A model generated the notes under the pieces. That model searched no databases. It was not told the DNA's origin and saw only the letters and a list, made by a program, of their open reading frames with translations. Both the position numbers and the translations under genes were made by a program. A stretch of DNA of 5,447 nt from Bacteroidales bacterium (GTDB lineage Bacteria; Bacteroidota; Bacteroidia; Bacteroidales; PUMT01): the NCBI GenBank assembly GCA_007119075.1, contig SKQJ01000234.1:1-5447 (forward strand), given 5' to 3'. Shown here piece by piece: positions 1 to 5,325 of this stretch. Every line of letters starts with the position of its first letter. The stretch's first letter is position 1.

Positions 1-63
1 CCCCCCCAATTTATAAGTGGTCTAAATCCATATTAAAGCGATCTGCTTGCCTTGGTCACCTGC

Positions 64-430
64 TTAGAGGTTATTCACATTATTAAAGGTTGATTTAGTA
101 CTTCCCGGTTTCCCCGGTTTGCCGGAGCCGTGGAATAAGGAAAATTTCCGGTGTTTCTTAATGGCATAGACAATAACAAAATGGCGCTGGTTCCAGTGAA
201 CGATGTAGAGAAGGGGCACCTCGTCACGCAGCTGCTCCCAGGTGAGGCGGTAGCCTTGTACGAAACCCAATACTCTCGGCGGCATCGCTGATACCAATCA
301 TCGACACACCGCTTTTGGTGATATACGACCGGCTCCGTAGAAACTGCAGGCCGTAGCTCTTGCCATAATAGCGGGCAATCATCCTCAGGCACGTTGGCCC
401 GCAGTCCATCGAATCAAGCTGCTTGTATGA
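64..430 (-). pseudogene. Frameshifted, truncated remnant of a C39-peptidase ABC exporter (N-terminal peptidase domain)
   Basis: Reading leftwards, the frame from 430 gives YKQLDSMDCGPTCLRMIARYYGK, broken here as YKQLDSMDCG plus PTCLRMIARYYGK: the Gln and catalytic Cys region of a C39 cysteine peptidase, as found at the N terminus of bacteriocin/peptide ABC exporters that cleave leader peptides at the inner membrane. The frame is lost near 255, after ESIGFRT. Homology resumes in another frame with RLTWEQLRDEVPL and HWNQRHF, which holds the catalytic His, and runs to about VYAIKK before unrelated sequence and a stop at 64. The transmembrane and ATPase parts (roughly 600 residues in the family) are absent. 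Upstream, TGA at 431-433 blocks the normal start; an ATG ATC one base out of frame may be the old start. The unrelated tail encodes GKPGKPG from a 9-bp tandem repeat at 104-121. Family recognition is strong; loss of function is inferred from frameshift plus truncation. Confidence 0.8.
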
Positions 431-527
431 TCATCACAACCGGATTATTGCTTTCTGTTAAATTTTCTAGTTTTTTTGAATGCAGAGGAAGTTGAGCAGC
501 TTTTTCAAGGTGATGTATCGTAAAAGA
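414..527 (-). pseudogene. Possible C-terminal tail of a broken gene, perhaps a 6-bladed beta-propeller protein
   Basis: An open minus-strand stretch lies between TGA at 528-530 and TGA at 414-416. It reads HHLEKAAQLPLHSKKLENL followed by TESNNPVVMIIQAA. The pattern of a short PL segment, LENLTE and a terminal NPV(V/L) plus hydrophobics reminds me of the last residues of Bacteroidetes 6-bladed beta-propeller lipoproteins. This is recalled similarity, not a computed match. The stretch has no start codon of its own and overlaps the first codons of the C39 remnant, which would fit two neighbouring genes decaying together. It could equally be a chance open frame. Confidence 0.25.
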
Positions 528-612
528 TCATCCTGCATGTATAGTGACAATAACGAAGGAAATATTGAGTATGCAGGAATAGGAGTAGATTTATTTTGAG
601 CAAGAGCTATAA

Positions 613-1017
613 TTAAGGGCTTGTATCCCCCAAAATATCTTCTATTTCGGAAATAAACGACCTCATGTTTTCATGCATAATCTGCACATCCTCTTTTTCA
701 AAAGTAATAAAGGGAACATAATCCCCCTCAGTTCGATTTTTGAATGCATCTCGCAGAATTTGACCATATTTGATATCAACCAGACCTGGTTTAACAAATG
801 TTTTGTTAAACCATCCTATTAATTGCAGGTGCTTTGAGGAACTAAATTCATGTTTTAAGGCAAGTGCATTTAGACTATAAAACATACCATAATATATCCG
901 GTTTACTGCAATATTAAGCATATTGGCTTCAATAAGCTTACTAACTTCCTCTATGGCCTCATTTGCCTGGTTTATCCGAAACTGAATTAATGAATTTCTT
1001 TCCTGTTCACTTATCAT
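613..1017 (-). CDS. HEPN-domain protein, putative toxin partner of the adjacent nucleotidyltransferase
   Basis: This 134-residue, mostly helical protein belongs to the HEPN superfamily (PF05168-like). HEPN proteins paired with MNT enzymes are generally RNases held in check by their partner. The core motif is NRIYYGMFYSLNALAL (R40 to Y47). A second conserved block, FKNRTEGDY, contains R95, D99 and Y100, and H63 lies between them in SSSKHLQL. The classical HEPN catalytic motif is R-X4-6-H; here the position seven after R40 is Tyr47, so catalysis by the classical motif is doubtful. The ATG at 1017 overlaps the nucleotidyltransferase stop by 4 bp (ATGA), so the two are almost certainly co-translated. 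The C terminus, EIEDILGDTSP, is complete. Family assignment is firm; toxin function is inferred from family and pairing, and an accessory nucleotide-binding subunit is the alternative. Confidence 0.88.
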   Translation of the reverse strand: MISEQERNSLIQFRINQANEAIEEVSKLIEANMLNIAVNRIYYGMFYSLNALALKHEFSSSKHLQLIGWFNKTFVKPGLVDIKYGQILRDAFKNRTEGDYVPFITFEKEDVQIMHENMRSFISEIEDILGDTSP

Positions 1018-1334
1018 AAGTGTAGTCCTTCTTTAACCGCCAATCTAAATACCGGATGTTTGCCCCTCAATCCATATTCAAGTTCATCTTTTGAGATTAC
1101 CTGAGTGTCAAGAAAAATATTGTATTTCAATTCTAAATCATAACAAAGATCATTGATTTGTTTTCTTATTTTCCTGTCATCCCGAGTGTTGATAACTATA
1201 ACTACATCATAATCAGAATCTTTATTCGCTGTGCCTCTTGCTCTGGACCCAAATAAAATAACCTCAACCACTGTATTATTCAAGTGATGGTTTAGATGAT
1301 CCTTAAGTTCCTTTATTATTAAATCAGATCTCAC
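1014..1334 (-). CDS. MNT-type nucleotidyltransferase, putative antitoxin of the HEPN/MNT pair
   Basis: A 106-residue minimal nucleotidyltransferase of the DNA polymerase beta superfamily. The signature VILFGSRARG is followed by DSDYDVVIVI, giving GS-X10-DXD with G29, S30 and the metal-binding D41 and D43. D76 in IFLDTQVIS is the likely third carboxylate, so the active site looks complete. Studied family members (MntA) transfer AMP to a Tyr of the HEPN partner and so neutralise it; that activity is inferred here. The only plausible start is GTG at 1334, because the frame upstream closes at TGA 1350-1352. The GTG overlaps the stop of the 61-codon ORF upstream, and the gene's own stop overlaps the HEPN start. 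A -7/-33-like promoter sits 17 bases upstream (1351-1383). The gene order MNT then HEPN matches the second module in this window. Confidence 0.9.
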   Translation of the reverse strand: MRSDLIIKELKDHLNHHLNNTVVEVILFGSRARGTANKDSDYDVVIVINTRDDRKIRKQINDLCYDLELKYNIFLDTQVISKDELEYGLRGKHPVFRLAVKEGLHL

Positions 1335-1516
1335 CTCAGTACTTTTAATTCAAAAATATCACAATTTTCCAAACTTTTCTCAACTATATGGTTATAATTC
1401 AATCCAGCGCCCTGCAAGTTTTTAATGAGTGCGTCCCGGGCATGCTCGGTAATCCCGATAATGTATAAGGAAAAAAAGCTGGTATACTGAACGGCCATCA
1501 TCATCCCAAAGGTCAT
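1331..1516 (-). CDS. Unrecognised 61-residue ORF coupled to the MNT gene, possibly a gene remnant
   Basis: I do not recognise this protein. From the ATG at 1516, the first 20 or so residues (MTFGMMMAVQYTSFFSLYII) are hydrophobic and could form a membrane segment. They are followed by a soluble part with EHARDALIKNLQGAGLNYN and an acidic ending, ENCDIFELKVLR. The open frame extends upstream without a start to TAA at 1553-1555, adding SVRVVITGD. That reads like interior protein sequence and suggests the 3' end of a longer, degraded gene. Its TGA overlaps the GTG start of the nucleotidyltransferase (GTGA), the same spacing as between the other genes of the operon, which favours real or formerly real coding. 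Against it, a good promoter match for the MNT gene lies within it. It could be a small third component, a truncated relic or a chance frame. Confidence 0.35.
   Translation of the reverse strand: MTFGMMMAVQYTSFFSLYIIGITEHARDALIKNLQGAGLNYNHIVEKSLENCDIFELKVLR
1351..1383 (-). promoter_or_regulatory. Candidate Bacteroidetes-type promoter for the minus-strand MNT-HEPN operon
   Basis: Read on the minus strand, TATTTTTG (1358 to 1351) matches the TAnnTTTG -7 consensus of Bacteroidetes primary-sigma promoters. A TTG at 1383 to 1381 lies 22 bases upstream, close to the usual -33 spacing. Transcription would begin near 1345, about ten bases before the GTG start. It lies inside the 61-codon ORF, which suggests the operon does not depend on that ORF's transcript. 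The region is AT-rich, so a chance match is possible. Confidence 0.45.
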
Positions 1517-1552
1517 ATCACCAGTAATAACTACCCTTACCGAGAGGAAGCT

Positions 1553-2103
1553 TTAAGCCTGAATGCATGAATCCAACCAATCAAGAATTCTTCACCCGGA
1601 ATAATGATTGCAAACCTTTGTTGCACAACATAAATAAGGTGCCTGTTGCATAAGCCCCCCATTAAGCCATGTTGCACAAAATTCATTGAAGATATTTCAG
1701 AAGCACAAAACATATCTTGCAACGAATAATCCATCTAATCGACGCAGGAAATGCGACGATAAATTTGGAAAAGCAACGAATGCGCTGAACTATATTATCT
1801 CCATAGGGGCAGTAGCACTCTGTGCGTATTCTCTGACTGATGTCATTTTTATCGGAAAAGCTTGCAGTACATTCTCCATATTAATGGGGTCACCATTTGC
1901 CACACACAACATAAGACTAATGAAAGATTTTTGCATGGGATCGACAGAGAGTGAACTAATTTAAAGTTAAACGATTTTTTGAATGGACATACAAGTTACG
2001 AAAATAGTGTTCAATAAATCAAGTTATTGGCAATATTTTTTCGCTAAAAAATTTGGCACCTTTCAGCTTGGGAGGCTCCCTTGAGATCCCCGGAAGGGAA
2101 AAA
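1553..2103. other. Gene-poor gap of about 550 bp with short repeats, possibly decayed coding DNA
   Basis: No convincing gene is visible. A plus-strand frame of 92 codons (1686-1964) lacks recognisable motifs, and the minus strand is broken by several stops. One minus-strand piece roughly between 1960 and 1795 reads like protein (CVANGDPINMENVLQAFPIK) but has no start and soon meets a stop. Short repeats are present: TGTTGCACAA occurs at 1619-1628 and 1670-1679, with a partial copy GTTGCA at 1645-1650; GCAACGAAT occurs at 1719-1727 and 1773-1781. Two small inverted repeats lie near the sulfatase end: an AT-only stem with loop CGCT at 2035-2052, and the near-palindrome GGGAGGCTCCC at 2070-2080. 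Neither is followed by a clean T tract as expected of a strong terminator. The region may be debris of a lost gene or element. Confidence 0.5.
2070..2080 (-). terminator. Weak candidate hairpin downstream of the sulfatase gene
   Basis: GGGAGGCTCCC is an 11-bp near-palindrome about 25 bases beyond the sulfatase stop, and on the transcribed strand it is followed some 20 bases later by a run of six T. The one-base loop is too tight for a full five-pair stem, so at best a shorter stem would form. It is the only GC-rich inverted repeat in the right place, and it is a poor match to an intrinsic terminator. Confidence 0.2.
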
Positions 2104-3621
2104 TTAATTATCCTCAAAGAGCGGGAACAGCATCGAGGGGATATGTGCCTGGCGGATGATCTGATCCATCCTGCTCACGATTTCAGGATGTTGATCTGCA
2201 ATGTCATGCTGTTCCGATATGTCTTCCTCCAGGTTATAGAGTTCGATGGGAGCATCCCGGTTTTGCCGCACGTTCAGCCGCACCGCCTTCCAGTTGTCCA
2301 TCCTCACGGCCTGGCGGCCTCCCATGCCATGGAATTCCCAGTAGAGATATTCGTGTTTTTGTTGCCGGTCTCTCCGGCCCATCAGTTCGGGGACCATTGA
2401 AATACCGTCGATTGCCGGCGGATGGGGCATGCCGGCCAGCTCAGCGAATGTAGGCATCATATCCTGGAATCCGGAAATATGATCGCTTGTTGTGCCGGCT
2501 TCTATGCGGCCCGGCCACCATGCGATCATCGGGACGCGGATGCCGCCTTCGTACAGGTCGCGCTTGCCTCCGCGCAGTGGAGCGTTGGAGTTGTGCATTG
2601 AGTAATGGTATCCTCCTTCACTATAGGAACCGTTGTCGCTGGTGAAAATAATAAGGGTTTTTCCGGCAATCCCTTTTTCCTCAAGCTTATCCAGGATCAT
2701 TCCCACGTGCCGGTCCAGATGTGTGACCATCGCCGCATATGTGGCCAGGGGTTTGGATTGCCAGGTATAACTTCCGAAGGGCTGGGAAGTGTCCTCTTCG
2801 AAGATGCTTTCCCCGTTCTCGTCGAGATACAGGGCAAGGGATTCATCCGGAACCGTCAAAGAGGCGTGGGGGATCTGCGTGGGAAGATACAGGAAAAACG
2901 GGCGGTCACTGTTTTGCTCTATAAAATCAAGGGCTTCATTTGTCATCACATCGGCGCTGTACTGACCCCGCTCGATAGGGGGACCGGACCCGGGCCGCTG
3001 GAAATTCTCCGTTGAGGCATCCTCGGTTTTATTCCCTTCAAGGTATACCCTTTCGGCGGGTTTACCCGGTTCAACATTGAAAAGGAATTCGGGATAGAAG
3101 AAATGGGAGCGCCGCTGGCACAGAAGTCCGAAAAACCTGTCAAAGCCCTGCAAGGATGGTGATCCTTCAGAGTCGGGAGGGCCCAGTCCCCACTTGCCGA
3201 AGGCCCCGGTCACATACCCGGCTTCCTGCAAAATTTTTGGAAAAGTAACCGTACCGTACTGCAGGGGATACTGCCCGATGGGCATAATTTCCCTGTTTCC
3301 CCTTATGGGAGCGTGCCCGGAATGGAGTCCGGTCATCAGCACCGCCCTGGAAGGAGCACAAACTGTACTGCCGGCATAATGCTGGGTGAAGCGCATGCCC
3401 TCTTCGGCCATCCTGTCAAGGTTGGGAGTCATGATCCTTTTTTGCCCATAGCTGCCCAGGTCACCATATCCAAGATCGTCGGCGAGGATATAGATGATGT
3501 TGGGCTTTTCAGGATTCAGCTGGCTTCTTTCAGCCGGGGCGCTGCAGCTGCCGGAAAACATGCCCAGGAGTATAGCTGCTCCGGGCAATGCGGGTATGAT
3601 ATTTATTCTTTCCTTTGGCAA
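2104..3621 (-). CDS. Formylglycine-dependent sulfatase, predicted lipoprotein
   Basis: A complete 505-residue type I sulfatase, probably removing sulfate esters from sulfated glycans at the cell surface or in the periplasm. The N terminus has a basic stretch (KER), a hydrophobic core and a loose lipobox ending at C26 (FSGSC). Active-site elements in order: metal ligands D48-D49 in ILADDLGYGD; the modified Cys88 in CAPSR with R92; K143 in FGKWGLG; H252 in QIPHAS; D329-N330 in TSDNGSYSEGG; K353 in LRGGKRDLYEGG. GKWGLG, with Gly where many sulfatases have His, and GFDRFFGLLCQR suggest the arylsulfatase-A-like S1_16 group, as I recall it. The Cys needs a separate maturation enzyme, not in this window. 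The start is TTG at 3621: no in-frame ATG or GTG exists before the upstream stop at 3652-3654, and TTG yields a sensible signal peptide. No SusC/D genes are adjacent; the substrate is unknown. Confidence 0.93.
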   Translation of the reverse strand: MPKERINIIPALPGAAILLGMFSGSCSAPAERSQLNPEKPNIIYILADDLGYGDLGSYGQKRIMTPNLDRMAEEGMRFTQHYAGSTVCAPSRAVLMTGLHSGHAPIRGNREIMPIGQYPLQYGTVTFPKILQEAGYVTGAFGKWGLGPPDSEGSPSLQGFDRFFGLLCQRRSHFFYPEFLFNVEPGKPAERVYLEGNKTEDASTENFQRPGSGPPIERGQYSADVMTNEALDFIEQNSDRPFFLYLPTQIPHASLTVPDESLALYLDENGESIFEEDTSQPFGSYTWQSKPLATYAAMVTHLDRHVGMILDKLEEKGIAGKTLIIFTSDNGSYSEGGYHYSMHNSNAPLRGGKRDLYEGGIRVPMIAWWPGRIEAGTTSDHISGFQDMMPTFAELAGMPHPPAIDGISMVPELMGRRDRQQKHEYLYWEFHGMGGRQAVRMDNWKAVRLNVRQNRDAPIELYNLEEDISEQHDIADQHPEIVSRMDQIIRQAHIPSMLFPLFEDN

Positions 3622-3657
3622 AGGTTGAATTAGTTTTTTATATTCTATTCTTCACCT

Positions 3658-3665
3658 CAAATATA
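3658..3665 (-). promoter_or_regulatory. Candidate -7 element of the sulfatase promoter
   Basis: The minus strand reads TATATTTG, an exact TAnnTTTG match, placing transcription start near 3651 and leaving a leader of about 30 bases before the TTG start. The nearest upstream TTG (3693 to 3691) is 25 bases away, slightly farther than the usual -33 spacing. Position relative to the gene is good; the -33 half is weak. Confidence 0.45.
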
Positions 3666-3848
3666 TTCAATTTTTTTATCTGATATTATACAAAAATTAA
3701 TGAATAAAAACTTACAGGAAATCCTCGAGTAAATATAAGTTAAAGGCAAACGGCTCATTCTGTAAATGGTCGTGGCACTTTTTAGTGTTGCAGTTTAATG
3801 CCTCTACAAAAAGATCCGTCAACAATATCTGCAGATTATTAAATTGGT

Positions 3849-3856
3849 TATATTTG
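3849..3856 (+). promoter_or_regulatory. Candidate -7 element placing the second MNT gene on a leaderless transcript
   Basis: TATATTTG matches the TAnnTTTG consensus exactly and ends only four bases before the ATG at 3861. Since Bacteroidetes transcripts begin about five to seven bases past this element, the RNA would start at or next to the start codon, without a ribosome binding site. No TTG is found 19-23 bases upstream, so the -33 half is missing. The match may be fortuitous in AT-rich DNA. Confidence 0.35.
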
Positions 3857-3860
3857 TTTT

Positions 3861-4181
3861 ATGAATAAGCATGATCAAATAATAAGCAGGATTTCATCTG
3901 TTATATCCCAAAAATATCCGGACGCTGAAATTTATCTTTATGGTTCCCGGGCCCGTGGTGAGGATAAACCATTATCAGACTGGGATTTATTAATCTTGCT
4001 TAATTTCCCCAGCATTTCATTCACTCTTGAAACAAATATCATGGATGATATGTATGAAATAGAGCTTGAAACAGGCGAAATCATTTCTCCATTAATATAT
4101 TCCAAAAACGAATGGGTCAACAAGCATAAAGAAACACAATTATTTGAGAATATTGAAAAAGAATCAATAAAAATAAAATGA
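3861..4181 (+). CDS. MNT-type nucleotidyltransferase, putative antitoxin of the second HEPN/MNT pair
   Basis: A 106-residue minimal nucleotidyltransferase, presumably acting in the cytoplasm on its HEPN partner. IYLYGSRARG followed by SDWDLLILL gives GS-X10-DXD with G28, S29, D40 and D42, the nucleotide- and metal-binding core. At position 76, where the other module's enzyme has Asp in LDTQVIS, this one has Ser in IISPLIYS, so the third carboxylate is missing or supplied elsewhere. The segment ETGEIISPLIYSKNEW is typical of a Bacteroidetes subgroup as I recall it. The gene is the same length as the first module's MNT, but outside the core motifs little sequence is shared, so this is not a recent duplicate. 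The ATG at 3861 is well placed after a TATATTTG element; the TGA overlaps the HEPN start by 4 bp. AMP transfer to HEPN is inferred from the family. Confidence 0.9.
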   Translation: MNKHDQIISRISSVISQKYPDAEIYLYGSRARGEDKPLSDWDLLILLNFPSISFTLETNIMDDMYEIELETGEIISPLIYSKNEWVNKHKETQLFENIEKESIKIK

Positions 4182-4570
4182 CTAGTTCACGACAGGACCT
4201 GATAAAATATCGTCTTGAACGAGCAAAGGATACACTTGATGATGCCAGAATTTTAGCTGATAAAAACAAATGGAACTCGACTATAAATAGACTCTATTAT
4301 GCTGCATATTATGCAATTATTGCATTACTGCTAAATTCAAATATAAAACCCACCACACATAAAGGTGCGAAAACTGAATTTTCAAATCATTTTATAAAAA
4401 GTCAAAGGATTCCTAAAGAATTTGGCAAAGTCTTTTCCCAGCTCTTCACCTGGCGACAAAAAGGAGATTATGATGACCTCTTTGATTTTGATAGGGAAAA
4501 GGTTCTTCCGTATTTTGAACCAATCGAAAGGCTTATAGAACTAATCGAACAAGAGATTTCCAGGCGGTAA
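4178..4570 (+). CDS. HEPN-domain protein, putative toxin partner of the second nucleotidyltransferase
   Basis: A 130-residue, all-helical HEPN-superfamily protein (PF05168-like). The core motif is INRLYYAAYYAIIALLL with R38 and Y45; TTHKG supplies H61; the second conserved block is FTWRQKGDYDD with R93, D97 and Y98. As in the other module, the residue seven after the motif Arg is Tyr rather than the His of R-X4-6-H HEPN RNases. In the characterised HepT/MntA system the partner enzyme adenylylates a Tyr next to the active site, so these tyrosines are candidate targets (inference). The ATG sits within the ATGA overlap with the nucleotidyltransferase stop, implying translational coupling and likely complex formation. 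Sampled sequence is about 37% GC, well below parts of the neighbouring sulfatase. Toxin activity is not shown by the sequence; a catalytically inactive or regulatory HEPN is possible. Confidence 0.88.
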   Translation: MTSSRQDLIKYRLERAKDTLDDARILADKNKWNSTINRLYYAAYYAIIALLLNSNIKPTTHKGAKTEFSNHFIKSQRIPKEFGKVFSQLFTWRQKGDYDDLFDFDREKVLPYFEPIERLIELIEQEISRR

Positions 4571-4606
4571 CATACGATATTTTATGTTATACGGGCAGAC
4601 CGTATG
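4569..4606. terminator. Tandem hairpins between convergent genes, possible shared terminator
   Basis: Two inverted repeats follow the HEPN stop codon. AACATA (4569-4574) pairs with TATGTT (4583-4588) across an 8-base loop. ATACGG (4589-4594) pairs with CCGTAT (4600-4605) across the 5-base loop GCAGA. CATACG at 4571-4576 could alternatively pair with CGTATG at 4601-4606, so mutually exclusive folds are possible. The site lies in the 78-bp gap between convergent genes and could end transcription from both sides, but neither side has a proper T tract. Confidence 0.35.
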
Positions 4607-4648
4607 GTTGGGTTAGTTTGATCTCCTACGTCGGTGATGGTTAAAACC

Positions 4649-5191
4649 CTACTTAACCAGCCCCGATATTTTTTTGAAAAGTTCATTACCTGCGTTACGG
4701 GTAAGCTCAAAAAGAATGCTTTCCATGGTGGTGATCCTTGCACCTTCCTGCCGCATCCGCTCGATGGCAATCAGCTTGTCATCAGGATTCCGGGAAGAGG
4801 TGCAATCTGCGACTACGACAGGCCTGAACCCACCGTCGATAAGATCGAGGCAGGTTTGAAGAACGCAGACATGGGCCTCGATGCCGCAGATTATTATGTC
4901 CGGTTTCCCCAGTATGGTGATCTCTTCCCTGAAAGCAGGCTCTTCAAAGCAGCTGAAGGAGGTCTTCTCTATATAGTTAAATTCGGGAAATTTCCCGATT
5001 ATTGACTGATCGGTGCTTCCCAGTCCCTTGGTGTACTGCTGGGTTATGATCACGGGGACCGAGAGAATATGCAAGCCCTCTATAAGCTTCAGGCAGTTTT
5101 GAAGCATTGTTCTGCCATCATGCATATGGGGCAGCAATTTTTCCTGGATATCAACGACCGTGGCTGCCGTCTCTTTTTGCAGGATCCTCAT
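4649..5191 (-). CDS. Isochorismatase-family cysteine hydrolase
   Basis: A complete 180-residue cytoplasmic alpha/beta hydrolase of the isochorismatase-like family, which contains isochorismatases, nicotinamidases and uncharacterised amide hydrolases. The family triad is visible: D14 in TVVDIQEKL, K76 in YIEKTSFSCF, and nucleophile C109 in CGIEAHVCVLQT, with the usual cis-peptide region just before it. The length and the GIEAHVCV motif resemble the short YcaC/ISOC1-like branch of unknown substrate, not the entB-type fusion with a carrier domain. VTQQYTKGLG-like sequence (IITQQYTKGLG) fits the substrate-loop region of that branch. The ATG at 5191 follows a TATTTTTG promoter match and has no other in-frame choice nearby. 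It converges on the second HEPN/MNT pair. No siderophore, menaquinone or NAD genes are nearby, so isochorismate or nicotinamide should not be assumed as substrate. Confidence 0.92.
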   Translation of the reverse strand: MRILQKETAATVVDIQEKLLPHMHDGRTMLQNCLKLIEGLHILSVPVIITQQYTKGLGSTDQSIIGKFPEFNYIEKTSFSCFEEPAFREEITILGKPDIIICGIEAHVCVLQTCLDLIDGGFRPVVVADCTSSRNPDDKLIAIERMRQEGARITTMESILFELTRNAGNELFKKISGLVK

Positions 5192-5224
5192 AACTTTTTA
5201 GTTTTGGTTATTTAGTATCTCATA

Positions 5225-5232
5225 CAAAAATA
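5225..5232 (-). promoter_or_regulatory. Candidate -7 element of the isochorismatase-family gene
   Basis: On the minus strand TATTTTTG matches TAnnTTTG, with a predicted transcription start near 5218 and a leader of about 27 bases before the ATG at 5191. No TTG is found at the expected -33 distance; the nearest is about 29 bases upstream. The position is reasonable but the support is one half-site. Confidence 0.35.
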
Positions 5233-5325
5233 CCATATTCAGAGGATTCTTTAGAAAAATGCAAATATTATTACAACCTTTTCATGAAAAATTTCGTTCT
5301 AGTAATTTGGGGGTAGTTTAAGCGA

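Noticed and set aside
1..63. Possible insertion-sequence end at the left edge, starting with seven C
   Set aside because: No transposase or matching target duplication is visible; mentioned only for its weak resemblance to the motif near 5299-5315.
75..392. Minus-strand ORF of 105 codons across the C39 relic
   Set aside because: It is the third frame of the degraded gene; C39 homology lies in the other two frames.
1619..1679. CRISPR-like short spaced repeats
   Set aside because: Only a 6-10 base word repeats, in two or three copies; far too short for a CRISPR repeat and there are no cas genes.
1537..1734. Minus-strand ORF of 65 codons
   Set aside because: Composition and repeats within it suggest non-coding DNA; no family recognised. 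It could be frameshifted debris joined to the 61-codon ORF, but I cannot show that.
1686..1964. Plus-strand ORF of 92 codons in the gap
   Set aside because: No recognisable motif, no promoter or ribosome site, and a minus-strand frame over the same DNA looks more protein-like; most likely a chance frame.
2053..3633. Several plus-strand ORFs of 61-136 codons (for example 2053-2400, 2605-3015, 3313-3633)
   Set aside because: They lie antisense to the well-supported sulfatase, whose GC-rich codons create open antisense frames.
3776..3787. Small hairpin CACT-TTTT-AGTG in the divergent intergenic region
   Set aside because: Four-pair stem in AT-rich DNA with no T tract or known regulatory context; expected by chance.
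4634..5005. Plus-strand ORF of 123 codons
   Set aside because: Antisense shadow of the isochorismatase-family gene, which has all three catalytic residues.
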